52,778 bases of DNA from Nitrospirota bacterium (GTDB lineage Bacteria > Nitrospirota > Thermodesulfovibrionia > UBA6902): assembly GCA_016213945.1 (NCBI GenBank), contig JACQZF010000089.1, forward strand, positions 1-52,778, in the 5' to 3' direction. Within the stretch, counting starts at the first letter, position 1, and every line of letters begins with the position of its first letter. A program made the translations under genes and the position numbers. Below are positions 38,481 through 48,074 of the stretch, one piece after another. The notes beneath the pieces are model-generated. The model ran no database searches and had not been told where the DNA came from. It saw nothing but the letters and a program-made list of their open reading frames with translations.

Positions 38481-41354
38481 TCATTTATTGTCTAACATTC
38501 TCTGAAATTCGTTCAGATTTTTGAGCGCGACTTCGTCGGCAGGGTTTAACGTCAGGGCGTGCTTGACTTCTCTGAGCGCTTCCTCAAGTTTCCCCTGTTT
38601 TGCAAGTATGACGGCGAGGTTGTTCCTGAGATTGGGAGAATCCTCGCCGTGCGACACCGCATTCCTGAAACTGCTGTATGCATCATCTATTCTGCCTGTC
38701 TGATAAAACAAAATCCCCAGGTTTGCATAAGCGCTGCCTGCGCCGGGATTAAGCTTAACTGCGGTTTGATAAGATTGAATTGCGCCGTACAAGTCTTTGG
38801 TAAGCATCCTCAGATAGCCGAGCTGGAGAAATGTCAGATAATTATCAGGATTAAGTTCAGAAGACCTGAGAAGGGCGCCTTTTGCGTTTGCAGGCAGATT
38901 GTTTTTTGCAAGGGCTTCACCCCATCTGCCCAGCAGCGCGGCCGCCTGGATTTTCTCGCCTGCTGTTACAGAGACAGCCGGGAATGACTCCTGAGACTTG
39001 TTTTTGTAAAGCTCAGTTACGTTGTCATTTAACGCTGTAGACAAATAGAGCGACTTGGGAGCGCGGTATTCAAGCAGAGGCAGGTTGTCCGTGTTGATCT
39101 CCCCGGTGCCTGCAAACCGTATCAACTCGGACTCTCCGAGAAGAAACGCCTTCAGGATGGTCCAGTCTTCAGTGTAGCCTATCCGCGACATGCTGTCTCC
39201 CACTGCAGGATGTTCTTTAAAGATATTTTCCAGCGCGACAGGGGAGAACGGCAGCTCTTTCATACTTCCTACAAAAATGACATCAGCGTATTCAGGGTCC
39301 ATCCAGAACGTCGTATGAGGGAAGACGGACAGGAAGGTGCGCGCAACGAGCTTGAGGGATTCCACACTCGTGCCGTAAAGATGCATCCACTGGACCATTA
39401 CACCGTCCGGCTTCAGAACGTTCTTTGCATTTACAAAGGCTTCGCGCGTGAAAAGCCTTGAGGAGCCGGCCTGCCATGGATTAGACGGTTCGGATATGAT
39501 GAGGTCATACTTTTTCTTTGTCGTGAGCACATAAGAGCGGCCGTCATCGAGGACCAGATTGAATCTCCTGTCCTTCATGATATTGTAATTTTCCTGTTCG
39601 AAGAAGGCACTGGCCTCTTTCATCGCGGGCTCTATCTCGACGCAGTCAATTTGACTTACATCATGCCGCGCCACTGCGCCTGCTGTTATCCCGCTGGCAA
39701 AGCCTATCACCAGCACTTCTTTTGAGTCAGGCTTAAGAACAAGCGGAAGATGGGCGATAAGCGCCTGTGTGGTCATGTCCCTGAAATTGCCGGCGTCTGT
39801 TTTGCCGTCAACGGCGAGGCGCACATGCTTACCTTCTTTTCTGACTGCAACTGTCGCGATAGGGCCTTCCTTGTAGTAGAGAAGCTCTGTCTTTGAAAGG
39901 CGGTCTTTTATGGGCGTGTTCTGGTACTGGACCGCATAGGCATACGGGCCGCTCGTCATTTTCTGTTTGTCCCACCCGGGCTGCCAGACAAATAAGAGAA
40001 GGAGCATGAATGACGCTGATACAGCGGCAAGAACAGTGTCGCTTTTAAGGCGTTTCTTTTTTAATGAAAATACGGCAAGCGCAACTGCGCATCCTAAGTT
40101 GATCATTATGGTCAGCAGTAACGTGCCCTGGATGCTTAAACGGGGCAGCAACACAAACCCGGCGATGAACGCGCCTATGATGGCTCCGACTGTATTGCCG
40201 GCATATAGAAAACCTATCCTCCTGCCGCTTGTGCCGAACCTTTCGACAACAATAGAGCCGGCAATCGGGAATGATGCGCCCATGAATATCGTTGCAGGCA
40301 CCATGACAACAAAACACAGCAGCGCCTGGGCAGTTAGAAAAATACTGAACGTTTCTCCCGTTGCCGCAAAGAGCCTGACAAAGGCCTCCGGCAGCAGCCC
40401 GAAGAAGGCCGCGGTAACAATGGCAAACAAACCGATTAGCACCTGACACAGGGCAAGAAGGCTTATGCCCCGCTCCCTGTTGTAAGAAATTCTGCTTACA
40501 ACGGCGCTGCCCAAAGCGATGCCCGCGAGAAATGTGGCCAACATTACAGTGAAGGCATATGTGGAGGAGCCGATGATGAGCGTAAGCACGCGTGTCCAGA
40601 CTACCTCATAAATCAGGGCGCACAGCCCGGAGAAAAATAGGGCCGCCGCCGCAAGCAGCGCGCTTGCTGACCAGCCCGAAACTGCAGCATCGCTTACTGC
40701 CGGTCCCAGAGCAGGCTTACTCTCCTGCACCTGCATCTTATAAGCCATGACAAATATGCCAATGTTTATCAGGCCGCTTGCCAGCAGGAGCAGGTTGATG
40801 CCCATTGACTGAAGAAGGAACAAACCGGAGGCGATGGTCCCGGTGACAGCTCCCGCCGTATTTATAAAATAGAGAAGCGAGAGCGCCTTGCCGGTGTTTT
40901 CAGTTTTATTATCGAAGAAGACTTTTGATAAAACAGGAAGCGTCCCGCCCATCATGATTGTCGGCGGGAGAAGCAGAAGCATTGATAATAAAAAACGCAG
41001 CATGGCCGCTTCCCAGAAACCGAATGCCTGCGTGCTGTGGATATACACATAGATTTTCCCGATGGCGGAAAAAATCAGGGGCGTTGTTAGGGCAAAGAGT
41101 CCTATGAAAAGCTCAAGCCATGCGTAAAGCCGCACAGGCCGCCGGACTGCGTCGGCCTTTCTTCCGATGAGGGCTGAACCTATTGCAAGCCCGCACATAA
41201 AGGTCGCCAGGACTGTGCTGACCGCAAGCATGGTGGAGCCGAAAAAAAGCGTCAGCAGCTTTGTCCATACGACCTGATAAATTAACGCCGTAGCGCCGGA
41301 GAGAAAAAACAGGCCGTAAAGTTTTTTATTTTTTGGGGTTGATAAATTCAGCAC
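38481..41354 (-). CDS. Fused MFS-like transporter / spermidine synthase-like / TPR protein
   Basis: 957 aa. The N-terminal part (about 1-445) has about 12 or more membrane helices in two similar halves; each starts with an 'ALIYQVVWTKLLTL..GSTMLAVSTVLATFM.GLAIGS' type repeat (compare ALIYEVVWTRVLTLIIGSSTYAF). The spermidine-synthase-like domain (about 480-740) has VLVIGFASGITAGAV, VEIEPAM, DDGRSYV and IISEPSNPW. Three or more TPR repeats close the protein (about 830-950). The aminopropyltransferase reaction is unproven for such fusions. They are common near cytochromes in anaerobes. It begins 3 bases after the 12-haem cytochrome stop, so it is firmly in the operon. Confidence 0.88.
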   Translation of the reverse strand: MLNLSTPKNKKLYGLFFLSGATALIYQVVWTKLLTLFFGSTMLAVSTVLATFMCGLAIGSALIGRKADAVRRPVRLYAWLELFIGLFALTTPLIFSAIGKIYVYIHSTQAFGFWEAAMLRFLLSMLLLLPPTIMMGGTLPVLSKVFFDNKTENTGKALSLLYFINTAGAVTGTIASGLFLLQSMGINLLLLASGLINIGIFVMAYKMQVQESKPALGPAVSDAAVSGWSASALLAAAALFFSGLCALIYEVVWTRVLTLIIGSSTYAFTVMLATFLAGIALGSAVVSRISYNRERGISLLALCQVLIGLFAIVTAAFFGLLPEAFVRLFAATGETFSIFLTAQALLCFVVMVPATIFMGASFPIAGSIVVERFGTSGRRIGFLYAGNTVGAIIGAFIAGFVLLPRLSIQGTLLLTIMINLGCAVALAVFSLKKKRLKSDTVLAAVSASFMLLLLFVWQPGWDKQKMTSGPYAYAVQYQNTPIKDRLSKTELLYYKEGPIATVAVRKEGKHVRLAVDGKTDAGNFRDMTTQALIAHLPLVLKPDSKEVLVIGFASGITAGAVARHDVSQIDCVEIEPAMKEASAFFEQENYNIMKDRRFNLVLDDGRSYVLTTKKKYDLIISEPSNPWQAGSSRLFTREAFVNAKNVLKPDGVMVQWMHLYGTSVESLKLVARTFLSVFPHTTFWMDPEYADVIFVGSMKELPFSPVALENIFKEHPAVGDSMSRIGYTEDWTILKAFLLGESELIRFAGTGEINTDNLPLLEYRAPKSLYLSTALNDNVTELYKNKSQESFPAVSVTAGEKIQAAALLGRWGEALAKNNLPANAKGALLRSSELNPDNYLTFLQLGYLRMLTKDLYGAIQSYQTAVKLNPGAGSAYANLGILFYQTGRIDDAYSSFRNAVSHGEDSPNLRNNLAVILAKQGKLEEALREVKHALTLNPADEVALKNLNEFQRMLDNK

Positions 41355-41357
41355 TTA

Positions 41358-43136
41358 TTAATATGCCCTTGCGTCATGATTGCTGCCATGACATGTAAGA
41401 TAACATCTGCCGCTGAATGTTCCCGTATCTTCAAACAGCAGTCTCCCCAAACTGTCTGGCGTGACAACCGTGGTATCGAAGTTTATCAAATGCGTATTGT
41501 TTATGGAATTGCCCTGAGTAGAGCTTATGCCGTGTGCGTCGTGACAGATGGAGCAGGGGGCGTTTTCAACTGCCACGTGCCTGTTATGTTTAAAACTCTG
41601 GTCGCTCAGGATGCTGGTCCTATCGTGGCACTTGTAACAGAGATCGTAGTTGTACGGGTTTTCCTGGGTATTATCGAGAGTCGTGTAGTTCCTTTCAAGC
41701 AAATACTGATAACTTGACCCGTGAGGGCCGCGGGGGCCGATAGTATTGTCATTACTATGGCAATCCGTACAGAAAATAATACTCGCGGTTGTATAAGGCG
41801 GAAGGAGGCTTGGGATATTCGGATTAACACCCTGGTTCTCTACGGGGTGATATGATGGGTTTAGGGGGGAGAACTCAAGGCGCGTGTTCATCTGCACGAT
41901 CTGCCTGTCAACATAAAATGTGGTCAACACGTTGTTGTCCGCATGGCACTTGTAACATATCTCAAACTGGTTTGGCGCATTAACAATCTGCTGTCCCGCT
42001 GAATTAATGCCGGTAACGCCGGTGGTCATGCCTGATACCTGCGGCGCGCCTGGCGAGGGGGTTGAATTTGACTGGTGCGGATTGTGGCAATCCTCGCATT
42101 CAACGTGTTTCTGCACGGTCACTGTAAAGTTTTCTCTGGGATTGTGGATGTCCGGGTAGTTCTGAACGGCGTGTTTAAAAGGTTTTGTAAGCTCAGTTTC
42201 TATATTGGTGAATGCTACGTTTCCGTTATGGCAAACAATGCAATTGTCTTCCTCAAAAGTATAGTTGAGGAGCCTTTCATGTTTGCCTGCGGTATGGGGT
42301 TTATGACAGTTTTCACAGCCGTTTTCCGCAACGGTCTCATAAGAAGTATGCGGCCATGGATCTGCGCCGATGCTGTTCCATGAGGCAGTTGAAATTGCGT
42401 GTGAAGAAAGAAACCAACCCTGCTTCTGGTGGCATAATGTGCAAAGGTTTGAATTAATATTTTGCACTACAAGGAATTGGCTGTTGATATTATTATGCGG
42501 GTCATGGCATGAGGTGCACTGTAACTGGCCTGAATTGTCAAGTTTTACCTCCGGTGGAAGCGCGGCGGGGAATGCAAGTTCGCCGTTTGCACCTGCGAGC
42601 GCGCTGTCATAAACAAAAGAGACCGGGTGGTCGTCAGAAAGGTCCGTGCCGAGCTTTGAAGCGCCTTCAGGTATAAACCTGATGCCGCCAACGAAAGGGA
42701 CCTCAGCGGGTTTTGATACCAGAGCGCCAAGCGCAATGGTGCCGTCATGACAACTAAGGCACATTTTAGAGGCCCCTGAAGGCTGCCCTACTGTTGCAAT
42801 AAGAGTTGAGCTTTGATAGGGCGTATAGCTTGCCGTTGAATCATAACGGTTCCAGAGATAGGGAGTATCCCGTCTTGCATGGTGAGGCGCGTGGCAAAAA
42901 ATGCATATTTCCTCTTCTGTCGTTGATTTGATAGTGCCCGGACCGCTTATGGATAAATTGTGTTTTGTATCCACAATGCTTGTCGATACCGACGGCGGAG
43001 GCGGCGGAGGCGGCGGCACAGAAGGAGGCGGTGGAGGTGGTGGTGGAGGCTGGGCTATAAGCGAATCGAGACAAAATAACGATGCCGCTCCTGAAATCAG
43101 AAGTATGATTATAATCTTGTATGCAATGCGTTTCAT
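41358..43136 (-). CDS. Twelve-haem cytochrome c with poly-proline stretch
   Basis: 592 aa. Signal peptide (about 1-29), then a stretch of about 20 Pro/Ser/Val residues (about 30-50), then 11 CxxCH motifs and a last CYLTCH (CX3CH). The first four motifs (CIFCH.PH, LWNRYD, CLSCHDGTIAL, DHPVSF.YD, CTSCHDPH, CTLCH) follow the same order as the tetrahaem cytochrome at 49180-49890. The first third therefore looks like a fused copy of that module. The remaining eight motifs extend it. It is probably outer-surface or periplasmic. The Pro run suggests a cell-envelope-spanning or wall linker. It lies directly after an NHL lipoprotein gene. Confidence 0.9.
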   Translation of the reverse strand: MKRIAYKIIIILLISGAASLFCLDSLIAQPPPPPPPPPSVPPPPPPPPSVSTSIVDTKHNLSISGPGTIKSTTEEEICIFCHAPHHARRDTPYLWNRYDSTASYTPYQSSTLIATVGQPSGASKMCLSCHDGTIALGALVSKPAEVPFVGGIRFIPEGASKLGTDLSDDHPVSFVYDSALAGANGELAFPAALPPEVKLDNSGQLQCTSCHDPHNNINSQFLVVQNINSNLCTLCHQKQGWFLSSHAISTASWNSIGADPWPHTSYETVAENGCENCHKPHTAGKHERLLNYTFEEDNCIVCHNGNVAFTNIETELTKPFKHAVQNYPDIHNPRENFTVTVQKHVECEDCHNPHQSNSTPSPGAPQVSGMTTGVTGINSAGQQIVNAPNQFEICYKCHADNNVLTTFYVDRQIVQMNTRLEFSPLNPSYHPVENQGVNPNIPSLLPPYTTASIIFCTDCHSNDNTIGPRGPHGSSYQYLLERNYTTLDNTQENPYNYDLCYKCHDRTSILSDQSFKHNRHVAVENAPCSICHDAHGISSTQGNSINNTHLINFDTTVVTPDSLGRLLFEDTGTFSGRCYLTCHGSNHDARAY

Positions 43137-43149
43137 TTTATAACCCCTT

Positions 43150-43186
43150 GGCTTTATCAGCCAATAGCTGTCAGCTATCAGCTATG
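43150..43186. repeat. AGCTGTCAGCTATCAGC repeat, partial copy
   Basis: GGCTTTATCAGCC hairpin followed by AATAGCTGTCAGCTATCAGCTATGA, related to the elements at 2758-2847 and 30688-30778. It sits between two genes of the cytochrome operon. Confidence 0.6.
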
Positions 43187-43190
43187 ATAT

Positions 43191-44243
43191 TTACGGCGTA
43201 GAAAGCTCTCCCCCTTTTAAATATTGAAATACCTGTATCCTGTTATTGTATGAATCCGATATATATATCCTGTCATTAATGTCAATGAAAATTCCAGAGG
43301 GAAGCCAGAATTCCCCGTAACCGGTCCCGGGTTTCCCGAAATCCATTAGGAGCCTTCCTTCCTTATCGAATATCTGAACATTATCAAAAAGCGCGTCGAC
43401 AACATAGATATTGCCGTCGCTGTCAACGGCAACACCCCTGGGCCTTGAAAAATACCCTGGACCGTCTCCGGCCCTGCCGAATGTCTTTAGGAACCTTCCG
43501 TCTTCGGTAAAGACCTGGACCCTGAAGTTAAGAGAATCAGTAACAAAGAGGCGGCCCTCTTGCGAGGTGAATATATTTGTAGGGGAGTGAAACAGCCCGT
43601 TTGTGTTTCCTTCTTTTCCTATTACACCTTTGACTTTATGAGCTTCAGCGTCATAGCGTATTATTTCTGAATTGAGCGTGTCCACTACAAGAAGCTCTCC
43701 GGTTTTTTCGTTAAACGTTAATCCCGTCGGCCGTCCGAGCAAACCTCTGCCAAGTTCGCCTGCGTATTTTCTTCCGTTTTCTTTAAAGACCTTGATTACA
43801 GCTTCTTGTGAGTCAGAGATATAGAGGGTGCCATGATTGTCAATCGCAATGCCTATCGGTGATATAAAAGCGGTCCCGTCCTTAGGGAAAGTGTAGTAAG
43901 AATTGTGTTCTTCATCCAGCACATGGACCTGTTTGTGAAAATTGTCCACAACGAAAATGCGTCCTTCCCGGTCTGCTGTAATGCCGTAAGGATTAACGAG
44001 AGGTATTTCTTTCTCGCCCTTCAGGAACCTGAAAAATTTGGCGAAGAAATTCTGTCTGATATTTACATCCTCTGCCCCGGATATTGAATTGACAAACCGT
44101 ATGCGGGGGATTGCAGGAGGCTGGGGCCAGATTATATCAGGCAGGGCCTGTCTCGTCTCTGTAACCTGTTTGAAACACCCCTGCGTAACCGGAAGGAGCG
44201 TAAGGACCAGAACAACCGCAGAAAGTTTTATCAATGCTCTCAT
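43191..44243 (-). CDS. NHL-repeat lipoprotein (beta-propeller), copy 1
   Basis: 350 aa. Lipoprotein signal with lipobox VTQGC (Cys about 23). The mature part is a six-bladed NHL propeller; repeats such as NPYGITADREGRIFVVDNFHKQVHVLD, SRPRGVAVDSDGNIYVVDALFDNVQIFD and LPSGIFIDINDRIYISDSYNNRIQVF-type segments are plain. NHL propellers are protein-binding platforms and are often encoded beside multihaem cytochrome genes. It probably sits at the outer membrane and helps to assemble or anchor cytochromes; that role is inferred. It is similar in plan to the lipoprotein at 46983-48074. Confidence 0.92.
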   Translation of the reverse strand: MRALIKLSAVVLVLTLLPVTQGCFKQVTETRQALPDIIWPQPPAIPRIRFVNSISGAEDVNIRQNFFAKFFRFLKGEKEIPLVNPYGITADREGRIFVVDNFHKQVHVLDEEHNSYYTFPKDGTAFISPIGIAIDNHGTLYISDSQEAVIKVFKENGRKYAGELGRGLLGRPTGLTFNEKTGELLVVDTLNSEIIRYDAEAHKVKGVIGKEGNTNGLFHSPTNIFTSQEGRLFVTDSLNFRVQVFTEDGRFLKTFGRAGDGPGYFSRPRGVAVDSDGNIYVVDALFDNVQIFDKEGRLLMDFGKPGTGYGEFWLPSGIFIDINDRIYISDSYNNRIQVFQYLKGGELSTP

Positions 44244-44261
44244 ATAGTTAACCTTTCCCTC

Positions 44262-46253
44262 TTAGAATGATTCCCTTTTTACATTAACCAGAAAGACATG
44301 GTTTAGACGGCTTTCGTCAGATATCTTGTCTTTTTCATCAGAATAAGTATAGCTGATGTCTCCGTGGTATATGCCGTAAAACCATTGGTAAACAGATGAA
44401 AGTCCCTTTTCCTCTGTTCTTACCGCAGGCCCCGACAATGTGTTCCAGAAACTCTCCACTGTGAGAAAGCTGTTGTCCGAAATAATCCTCTGCAAATTAA
44501 TTCTGGCGCCGTTGGCTTTGTCCGTACCGCCCGTCTCTTTGACAGTTGACTGTCCCGTGCTCCCTGAAATGCTTATAAATAATCTGTCCGTCAGGCTTGC
44601 AGAAATTGTTTCAGATGCCCGCCAGGTTTTGATCGAAATGCTCGAGGAGCGGCTGTCGCTGAAATCTATGACGGTCTTACTCCATTTCCACGTTAATGTT
44701 GCGCCGGCAAACTGACCGTAACTGGCGGTCAGGGTTTCAGGCTCCACACCTCTCAGAAAATGCTGTTTGGAGCGGCTGATCCTGTAATAGAAATCGAGCA
44801 TGTCCCATAAGCTGGCGTTGACTCCGTAGGTGCTGTCAAAGACATAATAATCAAAGGGCGGGTTATTGCGATATTTGTAGTGAATAAAAACAGGGGCGCC
44901 GCTGCCGCATTTATCAGTGGGGCCGTCAATGTTCCCTCCGTTAATGCAGGTTATCCTTACAGAGTCCCCTATTTTAGTTGTTTCGTAATCAAGGCCTGAT
45001 GCATAGATTGCTCCGAAACCGTCAAAACCCGACTTCTCTGTGACCACGATTGAATCAAGTTCGATAAGCTCATTTGCAAGCAGCGTTATTTCGCCGAACC
45101 TGAGATTGACAGGCTCGTCAGTCACGGGGATGAACTCGGAGACAAGATTTAAATCGAAATGCCTGTATGTATGCCCCATATGGGCGCCAAGCCTGCCCCA
45201 GGGGATTTTCCTTGAATAATTCCAGCTTAGGCCGGTTGTAAAGATGTTCTCCTTTCCGCTTTGCGATTGGTTCCTGGTCCCCTCGATATCGAGCGAGGTT
45301 GTAAGGTTTTCATAAAGAAGATGGTCCAGCCCAAACCCGATTCCCTTGAATTCCCTTCTTCCCGCGTTTCCCATATTATTTCTCTCATAACGCACGCTGT
45401 AATTAGTAGTAAGATTTTTGCTGTGCCGCAATGACAGGCTGTCAGCCCAATTCAGTATCCTGCTGGAGGAGAAATCACTCCGGGTGTCCCTTAAGACGAG
45501 AGAAGTATTTAGCGATGCTGTTTTATTCTCCGGGAAGCTGTAGAAATTTTGCAAGGTCACATCCTTTATAAGCGTGCTGAAGGAGGTCCCCCTTTGCGAA
45601 GTAATGTTGTCCGAATATAAGGCCGACAGCCTTGTATCTCCCAGGTGCCTGTCATATTTAGTATCCATTCTAACAGCATTTTCTCTGTTGCTGTTTGAAA
45701 AAAACCCCGTCTGTCTGTTTTCAGTATGATTATAAGACAAGGTCGTGGGGAGCGTCTGGTATTTTATATCAAGGATGGCACGGAAGACGTCTGTTTCCCT
45801 TTCGGTCCGTTCGGCAAAGGAGCTATAAAGTGCTGACATGTATTTGGCCCCGTATAAGGTCAATGTATAGGGTTTATACGGCAGGATTGTGAATTTTGTT
45901 AAGTAGCCCTCAAGAGAGCTTCTCGAACTGTCCGTGCCTTCATCTCCTGATTTCCTGTAGGCCTGATTCCATTCCGGGGAAAATATGAGCGTGTATTGAA
46001 GAAGAGCAGGGTGGTAGACCCAGCCTTCTGTTTCGATATCGAGCCGTTCGGAAAAGGAAGTATGGGTGGACGTGCTTGTCACGGCGCCGTCCCTCTGGTC
46101 ATCTTCATATCTGAATGAAAAATCAACTCCAAGCTTCGGCCTTTCAATATGAAAAGTATCAATGGCATATACTTGCCCTCTGCCGGCGAGCAGGAAGATA
46201 ATTATGCACAACAGGCATATCGCATTTCTGATAAACGGCTTCCTGTAAGACAT
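44262..46253 (-). CDS. Outer-membrane beta-barrel of a putative porin-cytochrome conduit
   Basis: 663 aa from the ATG at 46251-46253; an upstream in-frame TTG (46292) is less likely. A signal peptide (about 1-32, ending GQVYA) is followed by a long run of alternating polar/aromatic strands (SFRYEDDQ, LQYTLIFSPEWNQAY, TLSYNHTENR, LSLRHSKNLTTNYSVRYE, DFYYRISRSK), ending in Phe as barrel proteins do. About 20 or more strands are likely. No CxxCH is present. Its place between haem lipoproteins and NHL lipoproteins fits the barrel of a trans-outer-membrane electron conduit, but it has no clear MtrB/PioB signature. One Cys pair (RITCINGG, TDKCGSG) may form a loop disulfide. Confidence 0.8.
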   Translation of the reverse strand: MSYRKPFIRNAICLLCIIIFLLAGRGQVYAIDTFHIERPKLGVDFSFRYEDDQRDGAVTSTSTHTSFSERLDIETEGWVYHPALLQYTLIFSPEWNQAYRKSGDEGTDSSRSSLEGYLTKFTILPYKPYTLTLYGAKYMSALYSSFAERTERETDVFRAILDIKYQTLPTTLSYNHTENRQTGFFSNSNRENAVRMDTKYDRHLGDTRLSALYSDNITSQRGTSFSTLIKDVTLQNFYSFPENKTASLNTSLVLRDTRSDFSSSRILNWADSLSLRHSKNLTTNYSVRYERNNMGNAGRREFKGIGFGLDHLLYENLTTSLDIEGTRNQSQSGKENIFTTGLSWNYSRKIPWGRLGAHMGHTYRHFDLNLVSEFIPVTDEPVNLRFGEITLLANELIELDSIVVTEKSGFDGFGAIYASGLDYETTKIGDSVRITCINGGNIDGPTDKCGSGAPVFIHYKYRNNPPFDYYVFDSTYGVNASLWDMLDFYYRISRSKQHFLRGVEPETLTASYGQFAGATLTWKWSKTVIDFSDSRSSSISIKTWRASETISASLTDRLFISISGSTGQSTVKETGGTDKANGARINLQRIISDNSFLTVESFWNTLSGPAVRTEEKGLSSVYQWFYGIYHGDISYTYSDEKDKISDESRLNHVFLVNVKRESF

Positions 46254-46308
46254 ATCCTGATTATGTATTCTCCTTTGTAACGCAAGGGGCAAGATATTTT
46301 ACCCGAAG

Positions 46309-46986
46309 TCAAAAAGCCTCATCATAATCTTTTTTCAGTAAAAACCTGTTCATGCCGACATGTGGATTATGGCATGAGGTGCAGTCTTCATCCTTTCTGT
46401 GTTCTTCGGTATCCATAATAAAGCCCTTTATGTGGCATTTCGTGCACATATCCTTTGAATTTCCTTTCAGAAGCAGATACGGATACAGGGATTGATGGGG
46501 ATTATGGCAGGCAGTGCAGATGCCTTCGGATACAGGCCCGTGGACCCACAAGCCCAAGTTAAAAGCGGCACTGACGGATTTAGATGTATGGCAGTCTATG
46601 CACAGCTCTTTAACGGGTAATATAAGCCTTGACACTGTATCAAGGGCGGCTACGGACGGGATATTTTTGTCAGGGGTGTCCAGTTTTCTGCTAAAGGTTG
46701 CAGTGCTTGAAGTGGAATGACACTGATTACACTGCGACGCGCCGTAAGGGCCATGGGCATAAGAGGGGATATCCCTTTTGTCTTTTCTTTTTTTGAGCTG
46801 CTCAGCTTTTGTGATACTGCCTCCCGTTTCAACAGGCTCTTCTTTTCCCGCAAGCGGAGGCACGCCGGTAAAGAAAAAGGTCAATATCTTGTAATTGGTA
46901 TACTTGTCACATCCTGCTATGAAGACCGAGAATAAACACAATAAGCTCATACATGCTATAAATTTATTTCTTCCTGTCAGCTTCAA
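46309..46986 (-). CDS. Five-haem c-type cytochrome, lipoprotein
   Basis: 225 aa if read from the TTG at 46984-46986, which overlaps the previous stop as TTGA. This start gives a classic lipoprotein signal (positively charged MKLTGRNK, hydrophobic core, lipobox FIAGC, Cys 25); another TTG at 47031 is possible. Five motifs follow: CNQCH, CIDCH, CTACHNPH, CTKCH and CTSCHNPH. A Lys-rich linker lies between the anchor and the first haem. It is probably attached to the outer membrane, facing the barrel encoded by the next gene. I do not recognise a named family. Confidence 0.87.
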   Translation of the reverse strand: MKLTGRNKFIACMSLLCLFSVFIAGCDKYTNYKILTFFFTGVPPLAGKEEPVETGGSITKAEQLKKRKDKRDIPSYAHGPYGASQCNQCHSTSSTATFSRKLDTPDKNIPSVAALDTVSRLILPVKELCIDCHTSKSVSAAFNLGLWVHGPVSEGICTACHNPHQSLYPYLLLKGNSKDMCTKCHIKGFIMDTEEHRKDEDCTSCHNPHVGMNRFLLKKDYDEAF

Positions 46987-48074
46987 TTTATTTTTTGCGG
47001 CGTAATGCCTGGAAGGGGAGCGCCTGTCCAATCGCCGAAACCGTATACGTTTATTTTATGCTCTCCGAGCATATTGCCTACGAAGACAAGGTATTTCACC
47101 TTGAAATCCTTGTCAATATATTTTTTGAAATAATCTATGTTCTGGTAGTCAATATGGATGCTGTTTGGCATATACATACTGCCTGGCTCAGGCCCGAATC
47201 CGCCGAAGAAAAGCACGAGTCTGGTAGTCTCACCGTCAAATATCTGCACGTTCTCAAAGGCGGTGTCAACAACATACAGGTAGCCTTCGTCATCGACGCT
47301 TATGCCTTTAGGCCGTGCAAATCCTCCGAGGGTGTCTCCCTGGTAGCCGAAGGTCTTTTCAAATTTACCCAGAGAGTCGAATTTCTGCACCCTGAAGTTA
47401 AAGGAATCGTTTACATATATGCTGCCGTATTTGTCTATAACTATGTGAGAAGGCTTGTACAACTTCCCCTCTTCTGATCCCGCCTCCCCGATAGTCTGCA
47501 CAACCTTCCCTGAGTCCCTGTCAAGAATGATTATCTGGTGTTTATCGAAGTCGCAGACATATATCTTGTTTTCATATACAACCACGTCCATAGGTTTGGC
47601 GAACTGCTCCTCTGAGCCGTAAGCCTTGACATAGTTATTCTGTGCATCAAAAACCAGTATCTGCTTCCGTGTCAAATCTGCTATATACTTATATCCGTCT
47701 TCAGTCACCCATATGCCTCCCGGGCTGCTGATCTGGCCTTCCTTTTCATCTTTTATGTAGTCAAACTCCTTCTTGTCGAGATCCAATATAAGTATTTTCT
47801 TGAAGGTCCTGTCAGAGACATAAATCTTGCCTTTTGCCGTTGTAATTCCGACTGCCCTTGCCACCTGTTTCTGGGCTATTGTCTGCCCGACAAGAAATTC
47901 CATAAGGACGTCCTTCTTCTTTCCCAAATCCTCTTCTGTTGAAATGGACATTAAAAACTGAAGCTTGGGGTTCTGCGGCGGCATTGGATAAAAAACGGTC
48001 TGTATCTTCTGTCTATCGGTTGCGCATCCAAACAATAACAATACAGCTAAAAAACCAAAAAAGTGTTTCTTCAT
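46983..48074 (-). CDS. NHL-repeat lipoprotein (beta-propeller), copy 2
   Basis: 363 aa. Signal MKKHFFGFLAVLLLFGC with lipobox LLFGC (Cys 17). Six NHL-like blades follow, for example VGITTAKGKIYVSDRTFKKILILD, KPSHIVIDKYGSIYVNDSFNFRVQKFD and RPKGISVDDEGYLYVVDTAFENVQIFD-like stretches. The C-terminus has a short extra tail. The start overlaps the previous gene's stop by 4 bases (ATGA). It is a paralogue of the gene at 43191-44243 and probably a binding platform for the cytochromes in the operon. Confidence 0.92.
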   Translation of the reverse strand: MKKHFFGFLAVLLLFGCATDRQKIQTVFYPMPPQNPKLQFLMSISTEEDLGKKKDVLMEFLVGQTIAQKQVARAVGITTAKGKIYVSDRTFKKILILDLDKKEFDYIKDEKEGQISSPGGIWVTEDGYKYIADLTRKQILVFDAQNNYVKAYGSEEQFAKPMDVVVYENKIYVCDFDKHQIIILDRDSGKVVQTIGEAGSEEGKLYKPSHIVIDKYGSIYVNDSFNFRVQKFDSLGKFEKTFGYQGDTLGGFARPKGISVDDEGYLYVVDTAFENVQIFDGETTRLVLFFGGFGPEPGSMYMPNSIHIDYQNIDYFKKYIDKDFKVKYLVFVGNMLGEHKINVYGFGDWTGAPLPGITPQKIN

